From: Prosthecobacter sp. | GTDB lineage: Bacteria > Verrucomicrobiota > Verrucomicrobiia > Verrucomicrobiales > Verrucomicrobiaceae | Length of the DNA stretch: 64,000 nt | Direction: 5' to 3' | Assembly: GCA_019186985.1 (NCBI GenBank) | Contig: JABARQ010000035.1 | Coordinates: 30,166-94,165, forward strand | Part shown: positions 15,674 through 24,310 of the stretch, piece by piece | Numbering within the stretch: the first letter of the stretch is position 1 | Layout of the letters: each line of letters starts with the position of its first letter | Notes under the pieces: generated by a model | Database searches by the model: none | What the model was told of the DNA's origin: nothing | The model's input: the letters and a program-made list of their open reading frames with translations, nothing else | Made by a program: the position numbers and the translations under genes

Positions 15674-15678
15674 CGAGG

Positions 15679-16224
15679 CTACTTGAGTTCGTTCCACTTG
15701 TTCACCAGGCCCACGCGCTTGCCGCCGATCTCATAGAGTCGCTGCTTGTCGTGGACCATCTCCTTGCGGCTGAGGCCGGTGATGGCGTAATCCTTGCGCA
15801 GGAAGATGGCCTGCTCGGGGCAGACCTCCTCGCACATGCCGCAGTAGATGCAGCGGATCATGTCGATCTCGAACTCCTTGGGACGCTTCTCGACCTTGGC
15901 CCAGGGATCGTCGCTGGGGATCTCGCCGGGGGTGATCTTGATGGCCTTGGGCGGGCAGATGAACTCGCAGAGCTGGCAGCTCACGCAGCGTTCGCGGTCC
16001 TGCTCGTCCGTGACCAGGGCCGGGGCGCCGCGGTAATAGTCAGGAAGGTGGGAATCCCATTTTTCCTCCGGGTATTCCATGGTGACCTTCGGTTTGCGGC
16101 CGATGATCTGGGAGAGGGTTTTGAAGGCATGGCCGAGGGTGATCTTCAGGCCCTTGAGCAGGGTGGAGATGAAGGCTTTCTCGTGCCAGGCGAGCTTCGG
16201 ACGCTGAACAATGATGGTGGCCAT
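15679..16224 (-). CDS. nuoI: NADH-quinone oxidoreductase subunit I, 2x[4Fe-4S]
   Basis: The product is 181 residues. Two cluster-binding motifs are present: CVSCQLCEFICP (Cys80, 83, 86, 90) and CIYCGMCEEVCP (Cys125, 128, 131, 135). These bind clusters N6a and N6b, which pass electrons toward quinone. Unlike some NuoI proteins, the first motif is followed directly by PKAIKITPG. The N-terminal amphipathic stretch sits on the membrane. It is encoded 25 nt after nuoH and five bases before nuoJ. Confidence 0.97.
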   Translation of the reverse strand: MATIIVQRPKLAWHEKAFISTLLKGLKITLGHAFKTLSQIIGRKPKVTMEYPEEKWDSHLPDYYRGAPALVTDEQDRERCVSCQLCEFICPPKAIKITPGEIPSDDPWAKVEKRPKEFEIDMIRCIYCGMCEEVCPEQAIFLRKDYAITGLSRKEMVHDKQRLYEIGGKRVGLVNKWNELK

Positions 16225-16249
16225 CGTGGATCGGTCGAGAGGAGGGGGG

Positions 16250-17452
16250 TTACTTCACCGGAAACCAAATCATGAGGACGGCGGTGAGCAGCACGTTGGC
16301 CAGGGCGGCCTCGAACATGAACAACCAACCAAACTTCATCAGCTGGTCAAAGCGGAAACGGGGCAGGGACCAGCGGATCAGGATGAAGAAAAGGATGAAG
16401 CCCAGCACCTTGGCAAAGAAGGTGGCGATGTGCAGCAGACCCAGCCAGAGCGGGGTGGCTCCGGCCTTGAAGTCGAGGCCCAGCAGCGGGGCAAAGGGGA
16501 TGCTCCAGCCGCCCAGGAACAGGGTCACCGCCAGGCCGGAGCCGATGATCATGGCGGCGTATTCACCCATGAAGAAGAGGGCGAACTTCATCGAGCTGTA
16601 CTCGGTGTGGTAACCGCCGACGAGCTCGGTTTCGCATTCGGCAAGGTCGAAGGGCAGGCGGTTGGTTTCCGCGAACATGGCCACGGTGAAGATCAGGAAG
16701 CTGATGATCATCGGGATCCAAAGGACCCAGCGGCCCAGGGAGAGGCCATCCCCCCAGAGCGGCAGGATCAGCCAGCCATGGGCATCCTGGAACTGGGTGA
16801 TCTTGGGCAGGTTCATCTCCCCGAAGACCATGAACACCGGGATGATGGACAGGCCGAGGGAGATTTCGTAACTGATCATCTGGGCCGAGGAACGGACGCC
16901 ACCCAGGAAAGGGTACTTGGAGTTGGAGGCCCAGCCTGCAAGGACGATGCCATAAACGCCCAGGGAGGCGATGGCGAAGGTGTAGAGCGGACCCACGTTG
17001 AGGTCGGCGATGACCGCCTTCACGGGCTGGGCGAGGCCAAGGAGGCTGAGGTCGAGTTCCGAGCCAAAGGGCAGGACGGCGCAGGTCAGCAGGGCGGGCA
17101 CCACGGTGAGGCAGGGGGCCAGCCAGAAGTAGAAGGTGTTCACCATTTTCGGGGTGAAATCCTCCTTGAGGATGAACTTCACACCGTCCGCCGCCGCCTG
17201 GAACAGGCCGCCGATGCCAAAGATCTGGATGTCCTTCTTGAAACCCAGGAGTGTGAGGGGGATGCCCACCCGGTTGGGGCCCACGCGGTCCTGGATGACA
17301 GCGGAAAACCGCCGCTCCAGATAGACGCATACAGTGACGAGCGGCAAGACCGCCGCGAAGGTGAACCCCACGATTTTCACAAGGGAAACGATGAGGAACG
17401 TCAGGTCGATGTTGGCGAAGATGGCTGCCATCAGGTGCGGGGGGCGGGGCAT
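16250..17452 (-). CDS. nuoH: NADH-quinone oxidoreductase subunit H
   Basis: The product is 400 residues from ATG 17452; Met8 at 17431 is an alternative start. Family motifs are YLERRFSAVIQDRVGPNRVG near the N terminus, WASNSKYPFLGGVRSSAQMI in the middle, and AETNRLPFDLAECETELVGG with YHTEYSSMKFALFF after it. These acidic residues form the quinone/E-channel. The subunit couples quinone reduction to proton movement. It is the first gene of this operon: nuoA-G are not upstream, so the peripheral arm must be encoded elsewhere in the genome. Confidence 0.97.
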   Translation of the reverse strand: MPRPPHLMAAIFANIDLTFLIVSLVKIVGFTFAAVLPLVTVCVYLERRFSAVIQDRVGPNRVGIPLTLLGFKKDIQIFGIGGLFQAAADGVKFILKEDFTPKMVNTFYFWLAPCLTVVPALLTCAVLPFGSELDLSLLGLAQPVKAVIADLNVGPLYTFAIASLGVYGIVLAGWASNSKYPFLGGVRSSAQMISYEISLGLSIIPVFMVFGEMNLPKITQFQDAHGWLILPLWGDGLSLGRWVLWIPMIISFLIFTVAMFAETNRLPFDLAECETELVGGYHTEYSSMKFALFFMGEYAAMIIGSGLAVTLFLGGWSIPFAPLLGLDFKAGATPLWLGLLHIATFFAKVLGFILFFILIRWSLPRFRFDQLMKFGWLFMFEAALANVLLTAVLMIWFPVK

Positions 17453-17485
17453 TATCAGGAGTGCTTCACAAGCGGCAACCCGAAT

Positions 17486-17503
17486 TTGTGAAAAATTTCA
17501 CAA
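17486..17503 (-). promoter_or_regulatory. 18-bp palindrome upstream of nuoH, possible operator
   Basis: TTGTGAAAAATTTCACAA has perfect 8-bp arms and is 34 bp upstream of the nuoH ATG. A further half-site, TTCACAAGC, is present at 17465-17473 and also overlaps the palindrome's edge (17498-17506). Repeated half-sites suggest a repressor or activator site for the nuo operon. The protein that binds it cannot be named. Confidence 0.5.
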
Positions 17504-17643
17504 GCTCCCTTTGGAACTGCGAGCCGAGGCCGTCATACTGGCTTTTGAAGCTCTTTTTCAAGGTTCGAAGAAGGCACGGCCTCGTATTTGCTTGGCAATC
17601 TCCCTGTGTTTTGCTTTGAGGATGTCATACATCATCATTCAGC

Positions 17644-18242
17644 ATGAGCGCTCCCGCCGCTGGCTCCGAGAACAACCATGCACGTTTTTGCACGACGCGG
17701 TGGAGTCTTGTGGTTCGTGCGAACAGTCAGGATGGAGGGGCAGTCGCCGATGCCCTTGAAAACCTGTGCCGCATCTATTGGCAGCCGATTTTCGGGGAGA
17801 TCCGACGACGGGGATGGTCGGAGGCAGATGCCCAGGACCTGGCCTAGGAGTTTTTTGTACGGTTGCTGCGGCGTGACGCCTTTGGAAAGGCGGATCGTGA
17901 GAAGGGCAGGCTGCGTGCCTATCTTCTGGGCGCCCTGGATTTTTATCTCATCGACGTGCTGAGGGGCAGGCAGGCCTTGAAGAGGGGGGCGGTGCCGTGA
18001 TGCTGCCGCTGGTTCCAGGAGCGGGCGGGGCAGGGGGGCAGGACCCGCCTGACCGGGGCGCGACACCTGCCGAGGCCTTTGATCAAAGCTGGTCCCTGGT
18101 GCTGATGGACCGTGCGCTTGAAGCCTTGCGGGCCGAGTATGTCTCATCAGGCAGGGAGTCGATCTTCGCCATGGTGGAGCCATTTTTGACCCGGGAGGCG
18201 GAGGCTGATGAGTACGAGAGGATCAGCCAGACAGTGACATGA
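17644..18242 (+). pseudogene. Broken sigma-70-family (ECF-like) sigma factor gene
   Basis: The first 67 codons contain ARFCTTRWSLVVRANSQDGG, then LENLCRIYWQPIFGEIRRRG and SEADAQDLA. This is the region 2 start of sigma factors common in Planctomycetes and Verrucomicrobia (FxTTRWSLV...LCxxYWxPLYxxIRRRG...DLTQEFF). A TAG at 17845 replaces the glutamine codon of DLxQEFF. The frame continues with EFFVRLLRRDAFGKADREKG to a TGA at 17998. A second frame (17997-18242) then carries the linker and SWSLVLMDRALEALRAEY, but stops before the region 4 helix-turn-helix. An amber mutation, a frameshift and the loss of region 4 together make the gene non-functional. Confidence 0.88.
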
Positions 18243-18772
18243 CGGCGGTGGATCTGTGCTGGATTCGTCCGTCGGTTCTTCAGTTGAGCGGCACCACGGC
18301 GGCCGCCAGGGCAACCCAGATCTACACCGACGGCTGGCCGTCCGGCATCGCGGTGGACATGATTGGCGCGCTCTATGACAGGAGACTGGATGCCCAGAGT
18401 GCGCTGAGGCTGGGGCCTGTTGATTCTGTCAATGGCAATGGCAGGCTTGTGTTCAGCGGGGCCGGTCTGCAGCCGGATGTCACCGTAACCCGGTTCAACA
18501 TCCAGCCCGCCACAACTGCCGGTGCGACGAGCGTCACCAAAATTCCGGCAACCAACAGCAGCTTCAGCCTCGCGATCACGCAGAGCTCGGGCTTGTTCTC
18601 CGGGACTTTCACCCCGAACTGGACTCAGGCGGTTTCAACAAAGCCGTCCTTCAAGGGGGTCCTGCTTCAGAAGGGCGCATCCGCCGGAGGCTATGGCTTC
18701 TTCCACTCCAACCGATCCAATGACACGGACCCGGAATCTGGCAGGGTTGTCCTGGATGCAGGAGAGCCATGA
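18239..18772 (+). pseudogene. C-terminal remnant of a Calx-beta-type surface protein
   Basis: The 177-codon frame has no signal peptide. Its blocks YTDGWPSGIAV, SFSLAITQSSGLFSGTFTPN, PSFKGVLLQKGASAGGYGFF align with the last 150 residues of the next gene (YPYGWPEGLAA, SFSLSVSQSTGLFGGKF, PAFSGVVFQKGPQRGGYGHF). It starts by overlapping the stop of the sigma-factor remnant by four bases. This looks like the scar of a deletion that removed the 3' end of the sigma gene and most of a paralogous surface-protein gene. It could still be translated, but nothing suggests export. Confidence 0.75.
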
Positions 18773-18910
18773 TTGACCGCATGGCGGCTGAGCGCAGGGC
18801 TGGCCCGTGGCATGAATGCCATCACCAAGAGAAGAGGGGCATCAAAATCCTGCCCGGCGCGCAGGGGGTGATGCACATGACCGGTCACCTTGGGGGCTGG
18901 TGGAAAAAAC

Positions 18911-18941
18911 TTTAAAATCCTATTGGACAGGAGTGATTTAG
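18911..18941 (+). promoter_or_regulatory. Putative Rrf2-type operator / promoter element
   Basis: TTTAAAATCCTATTGGACAG (18911-18930) matches the motif upstream of the autotransporter gene and of yezD-cysK, with one inserted A and T to G in TTTGAC. AATC...GATT forms a loose dyad around it. It lies 235 bp upstream of the Calx-beta gene. The rest of the 400-nt gap (18773-19175) holds no other gene. Confidence 0.55.
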
Positions 18942-19175
18942 TTGCCATTTAATTCACATCATAGAAGTATGATATGCTGTGAGGCGCTACCCGCCAGCAG
19001 CCGCCATTGATCCCCTTCCGGGGAAGATGCCCCCCTTTTCATATCCCCGATCCCGGAATGGGAAGGGGAGTCCTTCAGGCCTGATGACCCCGCACCGGGG
19101 AGTTTGGAGCCAGCCACCCGTCGGCAAAGCGGCCCTATGGCCGTGGAGGCGGCGAATCTCCCAACACATCAGATC

Positions 19176-22100
19176 ATGATTATTCAACGAACTCTCCTCC
19201 GTCTGCTTGGTGCTCTGGCGCTCGCAGGCGTTTCGGCTGCTTCCGGGGCCACCGTAACTCCGCCGGCCAACGGCGACATCTTCCTTGGCGTCAGGGCTTC
19301 CGGCGGCCAGGGCTCGGGCGTCTCCCTTCTCATCAATCTAGGGGATGATGCCAGCTTTAAAAATGCAACCGCAGGCGGAACGCTGTCGCTTGGCAGCCTG
19401 GGTGCAGAGCTTGTCGCCGCCTTTGGCTCGAACTGGGCCACGCGCAGCGATCTGGCCTGGGGAATTTTTGGTGCACGCAACCAGGCCAACCCGGTCGTTT
19501 ATGGCTCACGCCCACAGTCTCCGGTCGGGTTTCCAGCCTCCGCCTATGCGGCCCAGGACCTGACTCAACGGACATCCACCAAGAACCAGATCATCAGTGT
19601 GGTGGACGCCTATTCACTGCTGGAGCCGTTTTCTGGAAACGCCCTGGCGGCGTTGCAGACCAATGCGCTCAACAGCGGCAGCTATAACTTCCAGGTGGGG
19701 GCTGGAGGAACCACGGATTTTGGCAGCCTGAGCCAGTGGACAACCATCGAAGGTGACTTCGGTGCCGGCCCCGGGGGGACGGTGCTCGACTTCTTCCAAC
19801 ATGGAGGCACCCCCACGGTTCCCGCCACCGAGCGGCTGGGGTCCTTTGAGATCACCAGCGCGGGAGCCCTGAGCTTCACCCGTTCGCTTCCTGCTGGAGT
19901 TGCTGGAATCAGGCTGGCCTCGGCTTCGTTTTCCGTGGATGAAGATGACGGAACAGTGACCCTGACCTTCCGTCGCACGGATGATGTCAGTGCAGCTGTT
20001 TCAGCCACCTTCAGCACGTCGGACGGCAGTGCCGCCGCCGGAACGGACTATACGGCGCAGTCGAATGTGCCGGTGAGCTTCGGCATCAACGAATTCGAGA
20101 AGTCCCTGACGGTGCCGATCCTGGACCGTGCAGGCATCTTGGCCTCGCGCAGCTTCACCGTGACGCTTTCCGATGCTTCATCCGGGGCACAGATTGTCTC
20201 ACCTGCCTCGGCAACCATCACCATTCAGGACACGGACAGCGAGGTTCAGTTTGCGTCTGCGTCAGTGCAGGTGCGTGCGCTGGATGCCCTGAACCAGCCG
20301 GCAACGGTGGAGCTTGTGGTGAATCGCAGCGGCAGCCTAGCGGCTCCGGCCTCGGTGCAGGCAAGCCTGGGCGGTGGCAGCCTCGAAAGCGGGGTGGACT
20401 TCACCTTCAGCAGCCCTGTCACCCTGAACTTTGACGCGGGCGAAAGCTCCGAACTGATCAGCATTCCGCTGAACAACATTCCGGCTGGCGACCTTCCAGG
20501 CACGATCGTGCTGACTTTGGGCGGTGCGTCTGGCGTCAGCCTGGGAGCCAACAGCTCCGTCACAGTGAACGTGCTGCCGAACAGCGGCGAGATTGCCTTT
20601 GCCTCCGCAGCCCAGGAGGTCAGTGCGGTCACCGGCCTGGGCGACCCCAGCCTGATCACGGTGAACCTGACCCGCAGCGGCGGCACCGTCGGGCCGGCCT
20701 CCGTGCAGGTGGCCGTCACGGGTGGGTCACTCACCAGCGGCACGCATTTTGTGGCGCTTGCGGCTCCGACTACGGTGAGCTTTGCGGATGGTGCTGACAG
20801 CGCGAGCCTCAACATCCAGCTTAACAGCATTGGTTCGGCATTATTGAACAGCGGCGCCACCATTGTGCTCAGCCTTGGCAGCCCCACGAACTCGGCGACG
20901 ATCGGCGCGCTATCCACCACCACGGTCACCGTGGTGGGTTCCGCAGGTTCGATCTCCCTGGGCGCGGCCAGCTTCAACGTCCGCGAGGAGGCCGGCACTT
21001 TTCTGATTCCGGTCGTGCGCACGGGAGGCAGCAGCGGCGAGGTGAGTGTGCGTATCAGCAGCGCCCCGGGTTCTGCCGTTTCACCGGCTGATTTCACCGC
21101 CTTGAACAATGTGCTGGTCAGCTTTGCCGACGGCCAGACGACCGCCACGGTGCCTGTGGTCATCGCCAACACGGTGCCCAACGAGCCCAACGAAACCTTC
21201 ACGGTCACGCTGGGCGACGCTGCCGGAGGAGCCACGGTGGGGGCCACAAACACGGCGACCATAAGAATCCTGGACGCGGACACCGCAGTTCCGAGCCTCG
21301 CGCTCACAGCTCCGAAGAATGCTGTCAGGTTCGCCGCCCCCAATGCCACGGTCAACCTCGTGGGCGCCGCCAAGGACAACAAGCAGGTGGCTTCGATCCT
21401 TCTGGAGCTCAACGGTGCCGCGCCGGTGTCGGTGGCCTTTTCGACCGATGCGAAAGGCGTTGCCTCCTTCAATCATCCCGTGACCGCCCTGCGGGGCACG
21501 AACATTGCCGTTCTGCGCAGCCTGGATCATCGCGGCAACGTCTCGGCCCCTGTCGCGGTGACCTTCACCTACGATGATCCCTTCCCGGCCCTCGCCGGCA
21601 AATACGCGGGGCTTTCCCTGGCATCGGGTGCCACGGCTCCTTCGCACAGCAGCAGCGGCCTGGTGGGCATCCAGGTTCTGCCATCAGGCTCCTTCAGCGG
21701 CAAGCTGACCGTGGACGGGCTGGCGCTTTCCTTCAACGGCTTCATCGGCACCGGCGGCACCGCGCGCTTTGGCGCCACAGGGGCCTCCAGGGTGCGGGTC
21801 GAGAGGCCTAACAAGCCGGGCTTTGAAATCTCCTTCGTGCTCGACCTCGGGGCGGGTGCGGGTGTGAAGCGCATCAACGGCACGGTCACGGAATACCGCC
21901 GGAGCACCGTTGTCGGAACGTCCTCCTTCGTTGCTGAGCGGGCGGGTTTCAGCAAGAGCAGCTCTGTTCCTGGCCAGTATCTGGCAAACAAGGGCGCCTA
22001 CACCCTGGTGCTTCCCGCGCAGCCGCAGTCGTCGGAATTCACGGCTCATGATTATCCCCAGGGGGATGGCGTCGGCAGCGCCACGGTGAAGGCCGACGGC

Positions 22101-22730
22101 ACGGTGTCGTTTGCCGGAACGCTGGCCGACGGCACGAAGTTCACCGCTTCCAGCCTGCTCTGGGGCGACCTGCGCCTGCCGCTTTACACGGAGCTCTATG
22201 GCAAGGCCGGATCGTTGGGCGGAATCATTGCCTTCAACGACTCCCTGCCTGCCTCAGACTTCAAGGGGGAAGGCCTCTTCTGGTTCCGCCCCTTCCAGAA
22301 CGTCCAGCATTATCCGTATGGCTGGCCGGAGGGCCTTGCGGCCGTGGTGCTTGGCGCAAAGTATGCCGTTGGCTCCACCAGTTCGCTGGGCGTGTTGCCT
22401 GCTGCGGATGCAAACCTTGGCAACGCCGTGCTGGAATTCACTGACGGCCTTCTGGCGGATGACGTGACAAAGGCGGTGAACCTGGACGCCAGGGACAAGG
22501 CGGTCAACGCGCCGGTGGCGGACAAGAGCTTCAGCCTCAGCGTCAGCCAGTCCACGGGCCTCTTCGGCGGCAAATTCACTCATAGCGACGGAACTCAGCC
22601 GGCCTTCAGCGGCGTGGTCTTTCAGAAAGGACCGCAGCGCGGCGGCTACGGCCACTTCCTCAGCACCACGCCGAAGGTGCGTGACGGCTCGGGTGAGGCG
22701 GGTGCCGTCACCCTCTCGCCTCGCTCATGA
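19176..22730 (+). CDS. Large secreted Calx-beta repeat surface protein
   Basis: The product is 1184 residues from ATG 19176 (MIIQRTLLRLLGALALAGVS), a clear signal peptide. A longer frame from 19104 would bury that peptide and is rejected. Residues about 30-235 form an N-terminal domain starting GDIFLGVRASGGQGSGVSLL, similar to the first domain of many PEP-CTERM-type exported proteins. Four or five Calx-beta repeats follow (about 240-705), each with a strand like ASFSVDEDDGTVTLTFRR and SDGSAAAGTDYTAQSN. An Ig-like segment (SLALTAPKNAVRFAAPNATV) and a duplicated beta-rich tail complete it. No membrane anchor is seen at the C terminus. It is probably cell-surface or secreted, with Ca2+ binding possible. 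The gene is 55 nt before the next. Confidence 0.8.
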   Translation: MIIQRTLLRLLGALALAGVSAASGATVTPPANGDIFLGVRASGGQGSGVSLLINLGDDASFKNATAGGTLSLGSLGAELVAAFGSNWATRSDLAWGIFGARNQANPVVYGSRPQSPVGFPASAYAAQDLTQRTSTKNQIISVVDAYSLLEPFSGNALAALQTNALNSGSYNFQVGAGGTTDFGSLSQWTTIEGDFGAGPGGTVLDFFQHGGTPTVPATERLGSFEITSAGALSFTRSLPAGVAGIRLASASFSVDEDDGTVTLTFRRTDDVSAAVSATFSTSDGSAAAGTDYTAQSNVPVSFGINEFEKSLTVPILDRAGILASRSFTVTLSDASSGAQIVSPASATITIQDTDSEVQFASASVQVRALDALNQPATVELVVNRSGSLAAPASVQASLGGGSLESGVDFTFSSPVTLNFDAGESSELISIPLNNIPAGDLPGTIVLTLGGASGVSLGANSSVTVNVLPNSGEIAFASAAQEVSAVTGLGDPSLITVNLTRSGGTVGPASVQVAVTGGSLTSGTHFVALAAPTTVSFADGADSASLNIQLNSIGSALLNSGATIVLSLGSPTNSATIGALSTTTVTVVGSAGSISLGAASFNVREEAGTFLIPVVRTGGSSGEVSVRISSAPGSAVSPADFTALNNVLVSFADGQTTATVPVVIANTVPNEPNETFTVTLGDAAGGATVGATNTATIRILDADTAVPSLALTAPKNAVRFAAPNATVNLVGAAKDNKQVASILLELNGAAPVSVAFSTDAKGVASFNHPVTALRGTNIAVLRSLDHRGNVSAPVAVTFTYDDPFPALAGKYAGLSLASGATAPSHSSSGLVGIQVLPSGSFSGKLTVDGLALSFNGFIGTGGTARFGATGASRVRVERPNKPGFEISFVLDLGAGAGVKRINGTVTEYRRSTVVGTSSFVAERAGFSKSSSVPGQYLANKGAYTLVLPAQPQSSEFTAHDYPQGDGVGSATVKADGTVSFAGTLADGTKFTASSLLWGDLRLPLYTELYGKAGSLGGIIAFNDSLPASDFKGEGLFWFRPFQNVQHYPYGWPEGLAAVVLGAKYAVGSTSSLGVLPAADANLGNAVLEFTDGLLADDVTKAVNLDARDKAVNAPVADKSFSLSVSQSTGLFGGKFTHSDGTQPAFSGVVFQKGPQRGGYGHFLSTTPKVRDGSGEAGAVTLSPRS

Positions 22731-22785
22731 CCCCCCCGGCCGATCCAATTCTTAAAACGACAACCTTTTGCCAGCATCAACGATC

Positions 22786-24174
22786 ATGAAAACGCTCAAA
22801 ACACTCGCGCTCAGCGCCCTGGTCTTCGCCGGAGCCATTCAGGCCTCCGCCCAGACCGTCATCCGCATCGTCGCCTCCAACGGCGACCGCACCGCCACCC
22901 AGACCGCCATCTCCAACCTCCTCGATTCCGGATGGAAGTTCCAGGGGATCAATGGCAGCACCACTTCCAGCGGCAGCCTCGCGACCGCCACCGGGGCCAA
23001 CTTTGGAGCCTGGAACGGCGCGTACGGAGGTAATCCGGTGATCATCAAGGTCAGTTATTCCGGTGCCCTGGCAGGCATCGCCGCCGTGGCGGGAAACCTG
23101 GACCAGCGCTTTGTGGCGACGGACGGCACGGGCTCGGGGGCCGTGGCCAACCCGCTCACCAGCTCAACTCCTTCGGACTATGAGATCGCCAAGGCGGACT
23201 TTGGCTTCTCCACGAACTTCCAGTCCACCTCACCCTTCAACGGCACCTTCCAGGGGGTGACCTACAGTACGGTGGTCGAGGAGATTGTCGGGGTCTCTCC
23301 ACTTGGCTTTTATGCCAGCCCGGGATTCCCAGGTTCACCGGTGAACCCGCATGGCGCCGGCTATGAGTTCGGCAGCTACAAGCCCAACATCACCACCCAG
23401 ATCGCGCAGCTGCTTTACACGACGGGTTCGGTATCACTGGCCCAGCTGACCGGCGACTACACGGTCAACGGTGGCGATCCCACGGATCACCGCCTCTATC
23501 GTGTCTATGCCATTGGGCGTAACACGGACGCCGGCCAGCGTTTCGGCGCCTACACCGAAATCGGCCTGGGCACGACCACCAATGTCACGGTCTGGTTCCC
23601 CTCCGTTTCGGGCGCAACGACGACCAGCGGCATCACCTATGGGGGCACGGTCACCTCCCATCAGCTCTGGCCCGTCAGCCAGCAGCCGGGCACTTTTGCC
23701 GTGCCGCTGGGAAGCGGTGGTTACAACTCCGGCGCCAACCTGGCCGCAGCCCTCACCGTCACCCTCGGCTCCGCCGCCTACAAGGGCCAGTATGTGGATG
23801 AAAACAGCCAGACGCAGGAGCTCTATCCCAATGCCGTCGGCGGCTACTACATTGGCTATGTGACTCCGGGTGATGCGACCAACCGCGTGCTTGGCGGCAA
23901 TGGTGTCGTGCCTTCCGCAAGCCGGGGCGTGGCCCTGCGCTACAATGGTGTGGAGCTGACGGACGAAAACGTCCGCAACGGCACCTACACCGCATGGCTC
24001 TACAACCGCATCCTCAAGCCGCAGACGGGCCTCACCGGCGCCAAGCTCACCTTTGCCAACGCCCTGCGGGACCGCATCCGTGATGTCGACGCTCCTTCCG
24101 GCGGCGGCCTCTTCAACAATGAAAGCTTCCTTGTGAAGCGCTTCACCGACGGCGGCCTCGTGGTGCCGAAATGA
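22786..24174 (+). CDS. Secreted phosphate-binding-protein-like (PBP) protein
   Basis: The product is 462 residues from ATG 22786 (MKTLKTLALSALVFAGAIQA, signal peptide cut after ASA). The string VIRIVASNGDRTATQTAISN opens the mature protein, followed by GNPVIIKVSYSGALAGIAAV and later LYRVYAIGRNTDAGQRFGAY. The last block resembles the anion-binding loop region of PstS-like proteins (VGRxxxSGTR), with A-G-Q in place of S-G-T. Family assignment to type 2 periplasmic-binding-like folds is an inference. Its place just upstream of the two-partner secretion operon suggests a role on the cell surface or in nutrient capture. Confidence 0.65.
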   Translation: MKTLKTLALSALVFAGAIQASAQTVIRIVASNGDRTATQTAISNLLDSGWKFQGINGSTTSSGSLATATGANFGAWNGAYGGNPVIIKVSYSGALAGIAAVAGNLDQRFVATDGTGSGAVANPLTSSTPSDYEIAKADFGFSTNFQSTSPFNGTFQGVTYSTVVEEIVGVSPLGFYASPGFPGSPVNPHGAGYEFGSYKPNITTQIAQLLYTTGSVSLAQLTGDYTVNGGDPTDHRLYRVYAIGRNTDAGQRFGAYTEIGLGTTTNVTVWFPSVSGATTTSGITYGGTVTSHQLWPVSQQPGTFAVPLGSGGYNSGANLAAALTVTLGSAAYKGQYVDENSQTQELYPNAVGGYYIGYVTPGDATNRVLGGNGVVPSASRGVALRYNGVELTDENVRNGTYTAWLYNRILKPQTGLTGAKLTFANALRDRIRDVDAPSGGGLFNNESFLVKRFTDGGLVVPK

Positions 24175-24221
24175 CAATCCGGCCGCCTCCGCGCGGCCAC
24201 CTCCCGACAGCGACCAACACA

Positions 24222-24254
24222 CCCGTGCGGGTGCCATGCAAGCACCCGCACGGG
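24222..24254 (+). terminator. Strong hairpin between the PBP-like gene and tpsB
   Basis: CCCGTGCGGGTGC (24222-24234) and GCACCCGCACGGG (24242-24254) form a perfect 13-bp stem with a seven-base loop. It is followed by CTCTCTCTCTC rather than a T-run. It may be a terminator of the upstream gene or an attenuator reducing transcription into the secretion operon. Confidence 0.65.
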
Positions 24255-24310
24255 CTCTCTCTCTCAGACGCCCAGCAAAAGTTCCAAACCATGACCGCAC
24301 CTGCGGAGTG

